Source: JBDRNE01 sp043812935
Lineage (GTDB): Bacteria; Omnitrophota; Gorgyraeia; Tantalellales; Tantalellaceae
Assembly: GCA_043812935.1 (NCBI GenBank)
Contig: JBDRLO010000067.1
Location: forward strand, 1 to 19,683
Direction of reading: 5' to 3'
Length of the DNA: 19,683 nucleotides
The notes below the pieces were generated by a model. That model was given only the letters and a program-made list of their open reading frames with translations, was not told the origin of the DNA and ran no database searches. The position numbers and the translations under genes are program-made. Below, one piece after another: positions 5,961-13,834 of the stretch. Within the stretch, counting starts at the first letter, position 1. The number at the start of each line of letters is the position of its first letter.

Positions 5961-6062
5961 GGAACGGGCATGCCCGTTCCCTACGGGATTGTTGTAATTT
6001 TTTTATTGGATTGTTTTGTTTAATATATAATGTATCGTAGGGACAGGCCCCCGTGCCTGTCC
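5961..6062. repeat. REPIN-like inverted pair of REP palindromes, pair 2
   Basis: The left element is a perfect 20-bp palindrome (5961-5980, half GGAACGGGCA) followed by CTAC. The right element (6037-6062) is GTAG followed by GGACAGGC...GCCTGTCC, the same family as the tandem array at 15225-15613. Heads face each other across a 52-nt spacer with TTGTAATT (5992-5999) and AATGTAT (6029-6035) in the same positions as in pair 1. The arms differ in sequence between elements but pairing is kept. Confidence 0.7.
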
Positions 6063-6180
6063 GTTTATAAACGATCCAAATACCACCCTTCATCCGAATA
6101 ATTGTAATTCTTTAACCGGTTTATTTTTCGGGTTAATAATTTTTGTATTTTTTTGTTTTTTTTATAACATTCGTTCCAAT
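6063..6180. other. 3' flank of the V-ATPase operon
   Basis: No gene is supported. On the minus strand TTAACCCG (6132-6125 region) can pair with CGGTTAA further downstream, but no T-run follows, so a terminator for atpK is not demonstrated. Confidence 0.3.
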
Positions 6181-6618
6181 TTATTTTGGAAGTGCTGTCA
6201 TAATAAACACCATTACGAACAAAGCGACTGTTTCTATTACCCCTAATACCATTATGTAATTTCCAAAACCTTTGCCTGTTTCGGCTAAAGCGTCTGCTGC
6301 ACTTGCTCCGGCTTTCCCCTGCATCCATGCTGAAAATCCCAAAGCTAAACCCGCAGCCAATCCCAAAACCATTTGAAAAGAATATGATGACGGATCAAGA
6401 TTGGCTGATTGTATCGCATTCCTTAATATCATTCCATAAATAGTCTGAGACAAAGGCGCCCCGACAAATGCTATAAGAATAAATGGAGCCATTTTATTTT
6501 GCATGAACGCTCTCTTCCAAGCTCCTATTGCGGACATACCCGCGACACCTGTTCCTAATGCCGACCCCACTGCCGCTAAACTCAAAGATAAACCCATATC
6601 ACCTAACCCTGAAACCAT
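6181..6618 (-). CDS. atpK: V/A-type ATPase proteolipid ring subunit K
   Basis: This 145-residue protein has four membrane helices in two duplicated hairpins, the 16-kDa form of the rotor ring. Hairpin 1 carries GAPLSQTIYG (Ser57, Gln58) where E. hirae NtpK has LPGTQGLYG (Thr64, Gln65). Hairpin 2 carries MQGKAG (Gln100, equivalent to Gln110) and the ion-binding Glu129 in VIETVALF (equivalent to Glu139). So only one carboxylate serves four helices, as in ion-pumping V-ATPases, and most Na+ ligands are kept; Leu61 is replaced by Ala54. It rotates against subunit I in the membrane. AGGAGG (6629-6624) is a strong ribosome site. It is the last gene of the V-ATPase operon. Confidence 0.95.
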   Translation of the reverse strand: MVSGLGDMGLSLSLAAVGSALGTGVAGMSAIGAWKRAFMQNKMAPFILIAFVGAPLSQTIYGMILRNAIQSANLDPSSYSFQMVLGLAAGLALGFSAWMQGKAGASAADALAETGKGFGNYIMVLGVIETVALFVMVFIMTALPK

Positions 6619-6704
6619 ATTTCCCTCCTATTTTGATTGAATTCTAGATTCCTGACACTGTTGTTTTTAACTAATACCGCTTACAGAAAATAATTACCCA
6701 TTTT

Positions 6705-6745
6705 AGATCCCAGATATTTTGCTTCGCAAAATTCCGGGATGACAA
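6705..6745. repeat. 41-bp dispersed hairpin repeat, copy A
   Basis: ATCCC (6707-6711) pairs with GGGAT (6736-6740) around an inner perfect stem ATTTTGC/GCAAAAT (6716-6722, 6726-6732). The outer parts, AGATCCCAGATATTT and ATTCCGGGATGACAA, match copy B at 9361-9401 over the same total length. A second ATTCCGGGATAACAA occurs at 6765-6779. It lies in the I-K spacer of the V-ATPase operon, with no T-tract. Confidence 0.6.
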
Positions 6746-6799
6746 TTCGAGAAGCTTTCGGTCGATTCCGGGATAACAATTTTATATTTTTTTATTAAT

Positions 6800-6823
6800 G
6801 GAACGGGCAGGCCCGTTCCATAC
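6800..6823. repeat. REP-like palindrome in the I-K spacer
   Basis: GGAACGGGC (6800-6808) and GCCCGTTCC (6811-6819) form a 9-bp stem, followed by ATAC where other copies have CTAC, so the head is degenerate (GTAT on the minus strand). It is closest to the element at 5961-5984. In the transcript it would form a hairpin between the atpI stop and the atpK ribosome site. Confidence 0.65.
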
Positions 6824-6859
6824 AGTATTTTTATTATATCTCCAATTACCATTTTACCA

Positions 6860-8644
6860 TTATTCACAAAAAGGTTCGTATTCTTTGCCTGACCATTGCA
6901 TTCCCAAATGCCCGGAAAATTCTAACATGTTTAACCTGATACCATGAACAATAACTGCCATAAAACCTAAGATAATATTTAATGCGTGCCCAAAAAACAG
7001 TATAAACGCCGCGGATATAGCGCTGACCACACCGTTAAATCCGCCCGATAACGCCATGGCGTTAAAGCTTTCTGCAACAACTACAGAAGCGTATCCTACC
7101 GCGAATAACCTTAAATATGACACAATGTCGGAAAAAGAACTTATAACGCTCAGCGGTAAATTAGCAAGGGTGATGAGCGTCCCCTTTATTATTCCTTTTT
7201 CAATGTTTGTAAAAAACAAAACCAAACTTATTCCCAGTCCGAAAAAAAGTATTCCATACGAAGGAAACGGATTGCCGAGAACAAATTTTCCCGCTGCAAA
7301 AAACATACCCCATAAAATTAAAATCCACCCGATTTCCGCAAGTGCTTTAAGAGAGTTTATCATGCGTACGGCGCGCAATAAATGAGCCACCGTCAGCTGA
7401 ATAGCTCCTATAACAAAACAGATAAATATCATAAAGTTCTGGTTGTTCTCCGCAAAACTGCTGATTTTTCCGATAATTACACTGTTCAAAAAAGGAAGTT
7501 TTGCTATTTGAAGAGAACCAAACCATGTACCGGTTACCGCGCCCCAAATTATTGTTGCAAAACTTAAGACATACAGTAGAAAAAACGGTTCCCTCGGCGC
7601 GTTTTTCAGTTTACGCCGGACAATAAAAGTTACAATCAAAAAAAGTATTCCATACCCGGCATCGCCTATCAACATCGCAAAAAACAGACTGAAAAAAATC
7701 AAAAAGAAAAAACTTATATCAAACTCGTTGTATCCGGGAATGGTATTCATAAAATGAAAAACCGGATTAATAATCCTTAGCCACGCGGGATTTGTTATCA
7801 ACGTCGGAACGTCTTCGGCATTCTCCGGATCAGCCACAATGTATCCCATACCATGCCGCTCAGCCATCGAAGTAACTTTGTTTACGGCGGATACAGGGCA
7901 GTATCCCTGCAAATACGAAAACTCTCCTTCTTCTTTCATCCCAAACTTTACTTTTAACCGATGATATTCTTTTTCCAGTTTTTCCCGGCAGTTTCTTATG
8001 CAGCAGATTTGTTGTGCCTCTTCTTCTAGCTTGGTTTCTATTTCTTGTATTCTTTTTTGTTTTTCCGCTATTGTGTTCCTCATTTTTTCCGGGCCCTCAG
8101 CCGGAATCCCGACAGAGTCAAAAGGAATTTCCTCGTTTGATTTTAAACCGACTTTTACAATATAGCTATAGCCTTTTTCTTTTTTTAAAACATAGTACTT
8201 TACGGTTTTGCCAAGTTGTTTTAATTCGCTTTTTTTCAGTTTATAGAGTTTTACCTCTACACCTTTTTGCGCTAATAAAGCTAATGCTTCGGGGTCGAAT
8301 TCTCCCCACACATTAAACCATAACATTTTATTCCGGATTTGACGCACTTCCTGCAAAAGATTTTCTTTTTCCTGATAGGTTTCTTCAACCCTGTCTGCCT
8401 TTTCCAAAATAATCCGTTCATTTATAATCTTTGTTTCCTTGTCTCCATCACAAGCATAAGGATTTAGTATCCATAACATTTTTTTCATTTTTGACAGTTT
8501 TTCTTCCAAAAAATGTATTTCATGATGAACCGGCTGTTCTATCGCCGTTACATGAACCACTCCGGCTTCCTGAAGGCGTGAAATAAATTTCGCCCTTTCC
8601 CTTTCGGAAACTATTAATGTCACTTTTTTCATTTTCTCTATCAT
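6860..8644 (-). CDS. atpI: V/A-type ATPase membrane subunit I
   Basis: Subunit I (594 aa) is the stator that carries the ion half-channels next to the K ring. The N-terminal half (about 1-300) is soluble with a coiled coil (about 180-235) and begins KVTLIVSERERAKFISRL, typical of NtpI. The C-terminal half holds seven or eight membrane helices, including FFFLIFFSLFFAMLIGDAGYG. SYLRLFAVGYASV puts the conserved arginine at about 512 and HGIRLNMLEF a second at about 570, both expected for ion transfer. Two in-frame starts (8644, 8632) are possible and neither has a strong ribosome site. A short hairpin CCCGG/CCGGG (8668-8683) separates it from atpD. A 215-nt repeat-bearing gap precedes the atpK ribosome site. 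Confidence 0.95.
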   Translation of the reverse strand: MIEKMKKVTLIVSERERAKFISRLQEAGVVHVTAIEQPVHHEIHFLEEKLSKMKKMLWILNPYACDGDKETKIINERIILEKADRVEETYQEKENLLQEVRQIRNKMLWFNVWGEFDPEALALLAQKGVEVKLYKLKKSELKQLGKTVKYYVLKKEKGYSYIVKVGLKSNEEIPFDSVGIPAEGPEKMRNTIAEKQKRIQEIETKLEEEAQQICCIRNCREKLEKEYHRLKVKFGMKEEGEFSYLQGYCPVSAVNKVTSMAERHGMGYIVADPENAEDVPTLITNPAWLRIINPVFHFMNTIPGYNEFDISFFFLIFFSLFFAMLIGDAGYGILFLIVTFIVRRKLKNAPREPFFLLYVLSFATIIWGAVTGTWFGSLQIAKLPFLNSVIIGKISSFAENNQNFMIFICFVIGAIQLTVAHLLRAVRMINSLKALAEIGWILILWGMFFAAGKFVLGNPFPSYGILFFGLGISLVLFFTNIEKGIIKGTLITLANLPLSVISSFSDIVSYLRLFAVGYASVVVAESFNAMALSGGFNGVVSAISAAFILFFGHALNIILGFMAVIVHGIRLNMLEFSGHLGMQWSGKEYEPFCE

Positions 8645-8684
8645 AATTACCCGTGTTCCGCGGTACGCCCGGTAAATTCCGGGA

Positions 8685-9281
8685 TTATCTTTTCAGCACT
8701 TTTTCTTTCGCGATTTTTCCCGTCACAACAGCTGCTGTTTCCATGTCTCCAAGATATATCTGAATTTTTTTAACATTTTCTTTTGTGCGCGGTATCATTA
8801 CTTTCTCAAAAAGATTAACTCTCTGAGTCGTTATCCTCAACTCTTCCCGAACCATAGCATCCTGCTTTTTTAACACTTCCATTTTCGCGTTTAGGCTTAT
8901 TGTTTTTTTTAAAGCTTCAATCCCGAAATCTACCCATAACGGCGTTGTGTGAAAATCATATTCTTGTTCTTTAAAAACCGCTTTTTCAAAAACAGGAATA
9001 TCTATTCCCGCGATATTGCCCGTTATAGTTTCAATTGTTTCCAGTTTAACCAGGGTTTCTATGCCTATGTTTTCGTTAAAGACGTCTACCCATTCGTATA
9101 TTTTAGCTTTTACATACGCTTTTTCTTTTTTTACTTCTTCCATTTCCCTGTGTATCTTTAATATCTCCATCTGCAGCTGTTGTTTTTTCAGCAAAAGCGT
9201 GGGTAAATACTGATTAAACCGTTTCAGTGCGTCTTTTTGTTTTTTTAGCTCATTTTTTGTTAGTCTTATTTTTTTTGACAT
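8685..9281 (-). CDS. atpD: V/A-type ATPase central-stalk subunit D
   Basis: This 198-residue, mostly helical protein is the rotary shaft of the V-ATPase. It starts IRLTKNELKKQKDALKRF and has LPTLLLKKQQLQ, the antiparallel coiled-coil signature of subunit D. It ends with RVNLFEKVMIPRTKENVKKI and IYLGDMETAAVVTGKIAK, the conserved C-terminal helix. It sits between B and I as in Chlamydia and Bacteroidetes operons. A 172-nt spacer with a 41-bp repeat separates it from atpB, and no clear Shine-Dalgarno precedes its ATG. No separate F subunit, the usual partner of D, is found in the window. Confidence 0.95.
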   Translation of the reverse strand: MSKKIRLTKNELKKQKDALKRFNQYLPTLLLKKQQLQMEILKIHREMEEVKKEKAYVKAKIYEWVDVFNENIGIETLVKLETIETITGNIAGIDIPVFEKAVFKEQEYDFHTTPLWVDFGIEALKKTISLNAKMEVLKKQDAMVREELRITTQRVNLFEKVMIPRTKENVKKIQIYLGDMETAAVVTGKIAKEKVLKR

Positions 9282-9360
9282 TGTGCTCTGTTAGTTATAG
9301 TTTTACGTATCTAAACTGTATCTTCGATCTCGCTTGCCCGAGAAGTTCTGTGCAGCGTGC

Positions 9361-9401
9361 AGATCCCGGATATTTCCTTTCATTCGATTCCGAGACAACA
9401 A
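9361..9401. repeat. 41-bp dispersed repeat, copy B
   Basis: AGATCCCGGATATTT at the left and ATTCCGAGACAACAA at the right match copy A (6705-6745) with few changes, while the 10-nt centre differs. The total length is identical. GGATATTT (9368-9375) can pair with AAATATCC (9400-9407). It lies in the B-D spacer of the V-ATPase operon; the rest of that spacer (9282-9453) holds a small stem TCTCG/CGAGA and no gene. Confidence 0.55.
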
Positions 9402-9453
9402 ATATCCTCTCCCACACACTACAGTACAGTCTGGATATTTTGCACTTTATTAT

Positions 9454-10749
9454 TTAACTTTTCGGCCAAAATTCTTCTACTAGTTCCGTACGCAAATTGG
9501 TTTCTTCCGGCTTAAAACAATCTGCCAGTATTCTCCATCCGTTATCAAGCGCTTTTTCCAAAGGAACGTTCACTTTAAGATTCATCATTTCATTTTCAAA
9601 AAGAGATCCGTATTTTAAAAGTTTTTTGTCCCATTCGCTCATTCTGAACCCCATGGACCTTTTCTCTTCAGTCTCGCCATACTGGGCATACAGTTGTATC
9701 ATAACATCCATAATAGACCGGTGATCTTTCCGGGTATCTTTATTTACCTGCTGTTTCAACCTGCTCAAAGAACCAAAAGGTTCTATCCTAGCGTTCCTCA
9801 GATAAAACTGTCCCTCTGTTATATATCCCGTATTATCCGGGACAGGGTGTGTAACATCATCCCCCGGCATAGTTGTAACTGCCAGAATCGTGATTGAACC
9901 CGCGCCTTCAAAATCAACAGCTTTTTCATATCGGGACGCGAGCTGACTGTATAAATCCCCGGGATAACCTCTGTTAGAAGGAACCTGTTCCATTGTAATC
10001 GCTATTTCTTTTAAAGCATCCGCGAAATTGGTCATGTCTGTAAGAAGCACCAGCACTTTTTTGTTTTCTAAAGCAAATTTTTCCGCGACTGCAAGCGCTA
10101 AATCCGGAACCATTAAGCCTTCTACGGTAGGATCTGCCGCAGTATGAATAAAAAATATTGTCCGGCTTAAAGCCCCGCCTTCTTCCAATGTATCCCTAAA
10201 ATACATATACTGATCGTATTTTAGCCCTATCCCTCCTAAAATTATAACATCAACTTCCGCCTGTAAAGCGATTCTTGCCAAAAGCTCATTGTACGGTTCT
10301 CCTGAAACTGAGAATATAGGCAGTTTCTGCGATTCTACTAAAGAATTAAAAATATCTATCATCGGGATATTGGTTCTGACCATTCGTTTCGGAATAACTC
10401 TCTTCGCAGGGTTCGCAGAAGGCCCGGCTATTTCTATCATGTTTTCAGAAATAGACGGCCCATTATCCCTGGGGTTACCGCTCCCGTTAAATATTCTTCC
10501 CAGAATGTTTTGCGAAAACCCGACCTGCATTGAATGGCCCAAAAACTGGACTTCATCTCCAGTTGAAATTCCACGGGACCCGGCAAAAACCTGGAGATAG
10601 ACAAATTCGCCATCCAGCCTTATCACCTGCGCCAAAGAAATTCCCCTTGAAGTTGAAATTTTAGCAAGTTCGTCATAAGCTACACCATCGGCGCTGACGG
10701 TAACAACATTCCCCGCTATGTTCAATATCTTTGTGCAGACCTTTCTCAT
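9454..10749 (-). CDS. atpB: V/A-type ATPase non-catalytic subunit B
   Basis: Subunit B (431 aa from the ATG at 10749) alternates with A in the A3B3 head and lacks an intact P-loop: SVSGEPYNELLARIA replaces the Walker A sequence. VLVLLTDMTNFADALKEIA and VPSNRGYPGDLYSQLASRYE are the B-subunit signatures, with TMPGDDVTHPVPDNTGYITEG further on (quoted here as two parts of one segment: TMPGDDVTHPVPD, TGYITEG). The start MRKVCTKILNIAGNVVTV fits the family and has AAAGGA 8-9 nt upstream. A TTG at 10800 would add 17 residues without a ribosome site. An 81-nt gap to atpA holds a loose AACCCG/CGGGTT inverted repeat. Confidence 0.96.
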   Translation of the reverse strand: MRKVCTKILNIAGNVVTVSADGVAYDELAKISTSRGISLAQVIRLDGEFVYLQVFAGSRGISTGDEVQFLGHSMQVGFSQNILGRIFNGSGNPRDNGPSISENMIEIAGPSANPAKRVIPKRMVRTNIPMIDIFNSLVESQKLPIFSVSGEPYNELLARIALQAEVDVIILGGIGLKYDQYMYFRDTLEEGGALSRTIFFIHTAADPTVEGLMVPDLALAVAEKFALENKKVLVLLTDMTNFADALKEIAITMEQVPSNRGYPGDLYSQLASRYEKAVDFEGAGSITILAVTTMPGDDVTHPVPDNTGYITEGQFYLRNARIEPFGSLSRLKQQVNKDTRKDHRSIMDVMIQLYAQYGETEEKRSMGFRMSEWDKKLLKYGSLFENEMMNLKVNVPLEKALDNGWRILADCFKPEETNLRTELVEEFWPKS

Positions 10750-10830
10750 GCTCTTAATCCTTTCAATAAATTCTTCGGTTTTACTTCTTTGTAAATACAA
10801 CCCGCACCGTAAAATTTGCCGGGTTTACCT

Positions 10831-12570
10831 TTAAGCGTCTTCGCTTTTGTCAGCTTGTTCCACCAAACTGTTTATTTCCTGTTCCTGTTTTTTAAAATCT
10901 TCTGACTGCCATTCTTTGTAGTTCCAGTCAATATATTTGTGCCTCAGATTATAAAAAAACTGCCGCGCGTCAGCTTTATCTTTAAATAAAATTTCCTTTT
11001 TTAAAATATCTGCCGTCTTTTTAAAAACATATTCCTGGCGATCTGCGGGAGTTGCCGCGTCTACTTTATCAAACCCGTTCTGCTGAAGGTATACATTATC
11101 AAAAAAATCGCTCTTTAAAAAGACTACAAAGTCGTCCAAAGAAGTGCCTTCTTCCCCGACTACTTTCATCATTTGGCTTACTGCATCGCCTTTTGCTAAA
11201 AATGCTTTTACTTTTTGCACCTGTTCCTCAGAAAGTATACCGCTATATTTACTCCAGCTTTCTAACGGATCCACTGACGGATATTTCCGGGCTTCTGCCC
11301 TTTCCCTTGAAAGCCCGTGAAAAGCGCCAACAACTTTCAGCGTTCCCTGTGTAACAGGTTCTTCAAAATTACCGCCGGCAGGGCTTACTGTCCCGCCGAT
11401 TGTAAGGCTTCCGATTTTCCCATTATAAAGCTTTACCACCCCGGCTCTTTCATAAAAACTCGCTATACGGGATTCAAGATACGCCGGATACGCTTCTTCT
11501 CCCGGGATTTCTTCAAGCCTGCCGGATATTTCTCTCATTGCCTGTGCCCATCTTGATGTTGAATCCGCTAAAAGCAGGACATCTAACCCCATCTGCCGGT
11601 AATATTCAGCTAATGTCGCGGCTGTATACACGGAAGATTCCCGCGCGGCAACCGGCATAGAAGAAGTATTGCAGATTATTATGGTTCTTTCCATTAAAGA
11701 TTTGCCTGTTCTCGGATCGGTAAGTTTTGGAAACTCTTTCAATGTTTCTACAACTTCACCTGCTCTTTCTCCGCAAGCGGCTATGAGGACAATATCAACT
11801 TCCGCATAACGGCTGGTTATCTGCTGAAGAACCGTTTTCCCCGCGCCAAAAGGCCCGGGAATACAATATGTCCCGCCTTTTGCTATCGGAAAAAGCGTAT
11901 CAATAACTCTTATTTTTGTAACCATAGGATCTTTAGGCGGTAATTTCTCCGCATAAGCATCTATCGGAATTTTCACCGGCCAATTAAACATCATTGTTAT
12001 TTTTTGTTCGCCTCCGCGGGCATCTTTTATTACGGCTATTTCATCTTCTATTAAATAACTGCCGTTTTTTGCTATTTTTTCAATGGTGTATTCTTCTTTT
12101 AATCCAAACGGCACCATTATTTTATGTTCAAAAATACCTTCCGGGACCATGCCCAGAACCGTGCCTCCTGTTACTTTATCTCCTTTTTTTGCTTCCGGCG
12201 TAAACTCCCATTTTTGTTCCGCGTTTAAAGCGTCAATTTCCACTCCCACCGGAAGAAAAAGTCCAAATTCTTCGGCTAATGCAGGCAACGGGTTCTGCAA
12301 CCCGTCATAAATCTGGGATAAAAGTCCCGGGCCCAACTGGACTGACAGCATTTCTCCTGAAAACTCCACTTCATCCCCGACTTTAATGCCCTTTGTATAT
12401 TCGAACACTTGTAAAAACGCGTTATTCCCGTTAATTTTTATAACCTCTGCTTTATATCTTCTTCCCTGACTCAATACATATGCCACTTCGTTCTGAATAA
12501 TATTGTCTGAAAAAGACACTTTAATCATATTGCCGTTAACGCTCTCTATTTTACCCAATTGCTTGTTCAT
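10831..12570 (-). CDS. atpA: V/A-type ATPase catalytic subunit A
   Basis: Subunit A (579 aa) hydrolyses or makes ATP in the soluble head. The P-loop GPFGAGKT is at 239-246, the catalytic Glu lies in AACGERAGEVVE, and Walker B is in DVLLLADSTSRWAQAMREIS. GRLEEIPGEEAYPAYLESR and YSGILSEEQ follow as in the family. Residues about 110-190 form the non-homologous bulge that separates V/A-type A subunits from F-type beta. The ATG overlaps the DUF2764 gene by 20 nt and has GAGG (12580-12577) 6 nt upstream. The operon order E-DUF2764-A-B-D-I-K matches Chlamydia, not the thermophile or enterococcal order. Confidence 0.97.
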   Translation of the reverse strand: MNKQLGKIESVNGNMIKVSFSDNIIQNEVAYVLSQGRRYKAEVIKINGNNAFLQVFEYTKGIKVGDEVEFSGEMLSVQLGPGLLSQIYDGLQNPLPALAEEFGLFLPVGVEIDALNAEQKWEFTPEAKKGDKVTGGTVLGMVPEGIFEHKIMVPFGLKEEYTIEKIAKNGSYLIEDEIAVIKDARGGEQKITMMFNWPVKIPIDAYAEKLPPKDPMVTKIRVIDTLFPIAKGGTYCIPGPFGAGKTVLQQITSRYAEVDIVLIAACGERAGEVVETLKEFPKLTDPRTGKSLMERTIIICNTSSMPVAARESSVYTAATLAEYYRQMGLDVLLLADSTSRWAQAMREISGRLEEIPGEEAYPAYLESRIASFYERAGVVKLYNGKIGSLTIGGTVSPAGGNFEEPVTQGTLKVVGAFHGLSRERAEARKYPSVDPLESWSKYSGILSEEQVQKVKAFLAKGDAVSQMMKVVGEEGTSLDDFVVFLKSDFFDNVYLQQNGFDKVDAATPADRQEYVFKKTADILKKEILFKDKADARQFFYNLRHKYIDWNYKEWQSEDFKKQEQEINSLVEQADKSEDA

Positions 12571-13063
12571 GGTTTACCTCACATAAGTTATAAAAAAATT
12601 TTTCCCCGTCATCTTTATTAAAAACCGCTATCCTGTTTAAAATTTGAAGTTTTAGAAAATACAGCGTAAGCCAATTCATGTCAAAAAAATATTTACTGCT
12701 TTCCTCTTCTAAAAAATCCCATCTTATCCGTTCGAATTTCATTTCCATAAGAAGCGGTGTTGCCTGTTCAATTACCTCCTGGATTTTTTCCGGTGTTTTA
12801 TAAGCACCGCCTGTTTTTTTTGCGGCACGCGCCTTAGCGATTATTCCTCTCAAGTTTTCATCAAATGTTTTCCATTTCACTGTTAACAACGTCTCATCGT
12901 TGTCATCTTCATGCCGGGCACTCTCCACCGCTAAAAGATCTTTCATTCCTTCCGGAGAGATCCATTTTTCACATTCTGCAATAAATACTGTTTTGTCTAT
13001 TGGAGGTTTCTCTTCGAATTTGAGATATGGAAGTGACGCAATAAGATAATAATATTTACCCAT
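12551..13063 (-). CDS. DUF2764 protein of V-ATPase operons
   Basis: This 170-residue protein begins MGKYYYLIASLPYLKF, matching the start of DUF2764 proteins, which are encoded between V-ATPase E and A in Chlamydia, spirochaetes and Bacteroidetes. The family has no proven function. It is mostly helical with many aromatic and charged residues, has no signal peptide or membrane segment, and ends with paired helices (WLTLYFLKLQILNR). Because this operon has no subunit C, which links the head to subunit I and occupies this gene position in other V/A operons, it may fill part of that role (inference). It overlaps atpA by 20 nt and follows atpE by 12 nt, so production is coupled to the complex. Confidence 0.85.
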   Translation of the reverse strand: MGKYYYLIASLPYLKFEEKPPIDKTVFIAECEKWISPEGMKDLLAVESARHEDDNDETLLTVKWKTFDENLRGIIAKARAAKKTGGAYKTPEKIQEVIEQATPLLMEMKFERIRWDFLEEESSKYFFDMNWLTLYFLKLQILNRIAVFNKDDGEKFFYNLCEVNHEQAIG

Positions 13064-13075
13064 TTATTATTTCTC

Positions 13076-13681
13076 TCACTTGTTTAATTTTAAAATATCT
13101 GTCAATTTGGGATTTAGAAAATTCTTGAATGCTTCCGTTACCGCGTCATCCGTAAAATCATAATATGAGTTTTTCCCTTTTTTCCCGATAAGAAACCCGC
13201 TCTTCACGTTTGGCGATACTTTGATTTCCACTTTTTGCGCCATTTTGTTTTTAAGTTTTGATAAAAAATATTTTTGTATGGTTTCTTTGTCTTTTTCATT
13301 TAAAACAACTTCCAGTTCAGTACTTTTTTCTTTACAAAAATTTTCGACAATAGCCCCTATCGCGTCTTTCAATAGTTCCGGTGAAAATTGCCCGCTTATT
13401 TCCTCTTTCATAACTTTATCAAAAAGCCCGATAATATTTTCTCTCAAAGAAAGTAAAACGTCTCTAGCCGCATGACGCACAGAATCCTGTCCGGTTTGCT
13501 GTACCCGTATTGCTTCCTCTTTGGCTTTATTTAAGATATTTTCTCTTTCTTTTTCAGCATTTATAATAAGCGTATTTGCCCTTGTTTCCGCTGTTTTAAT
13601 AATATCTTCAGCCTCTTTTCCCGCGGCATCTACGCCTTCTTCTTTTATTTTGTCAATAATGCCTTTAAGTTCAACGTCCAT
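13076..13681 (-). CDS. atpE: V/A-type ATPase peripheral-stalk subunit E
   Basis: Subunit E (201 aa) forms the outer stalk. Residues about 1-75 are a charged helix or coiled coil (AGKEAEDIIKTAETRANTLI, ILNKAKEEA), followed by the globular C-terminal domain with VEIKVSPNVKSGFLIGKKG, typical of E subunits that bind the top of the head. It is the first gene of the V-ATPase operon. AAAGGGAGGG (13694-13685) precedes the ATG closely. No partner G/H subunit is found, as in the chlamydial operon. The 153-nt gap to pyrE contains a REP palindrome. Only a weak promoter-like pair (TTGTAA, 17 nt, TACAAA) was noticed there, so read-through from the pyr operon is possible. Confidence 0.9.
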   Translation of the reverse strand: MDVELKGIIDKIKEEGVDAAGKEAEDIIKTAETRANTLIINAEKERENILNKAKEEAIRVQQTGQDSVRHAARDVLLSLRENIIGLFDKVMKEEISGQFSPELLKDAIGAIVENFCKEKSTELEVVLNEKDKETIQKYFLSKLKNKMAQKVEIKVSPNVKSGFLIGKKGKNSYYDFTDDAVTEAFKNFLNPKLTDILKLNK

Positions 13682-13728
13682 TGTCCCTCCCTTTGCGTTA
13701 CACGTAACACGTTTTCACAATAATAGAA

Positions 13729-13756
13729 GTAGGGGACAAGCATGCTTGTCCCTTAC
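13729..13756. repeat. REP palindrome between pyrE and atpE
   Basis: The element is a 28-bp palindrome with a single G-T mismatch pair. Its core half is GGGACAAGCA (13733-13742), mirrored exactly to 13752, and its ends are GTAG and TTAC. It sits exactly at the pyr-atp operon boundary, where its hairpin could limit read-through or protect 3' ends. No T-tract follows on the minus strand. Confidence 0.7.
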
Positions 13757-13834
13757 AGAATATTTGTATCTTCATGCCTGGTTCCTTACAATCCAAACGA
13801 TACAACAATGCCTGTGCCCATTCGGTTCGCCGCA

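Noticed and set aside
5815..5997. Plus-strand ORF of 60 codons
   Set aside because: It is built from two REP palindromes and AT-rich spacer on the strand without genes.
6065..6328. Minus-strand ORF of 87 codons
   Set aside because: Most of it overlaps the end of atpK in another frame; no ribosome site and an unnatural composition.
9282..9453. Missing V-ATPase subunit F gene in the B-D gap
   Set aside because: The gap is far too short for subunit F of about 100 residues, and it is filled by a dispersed repeat and small stems.
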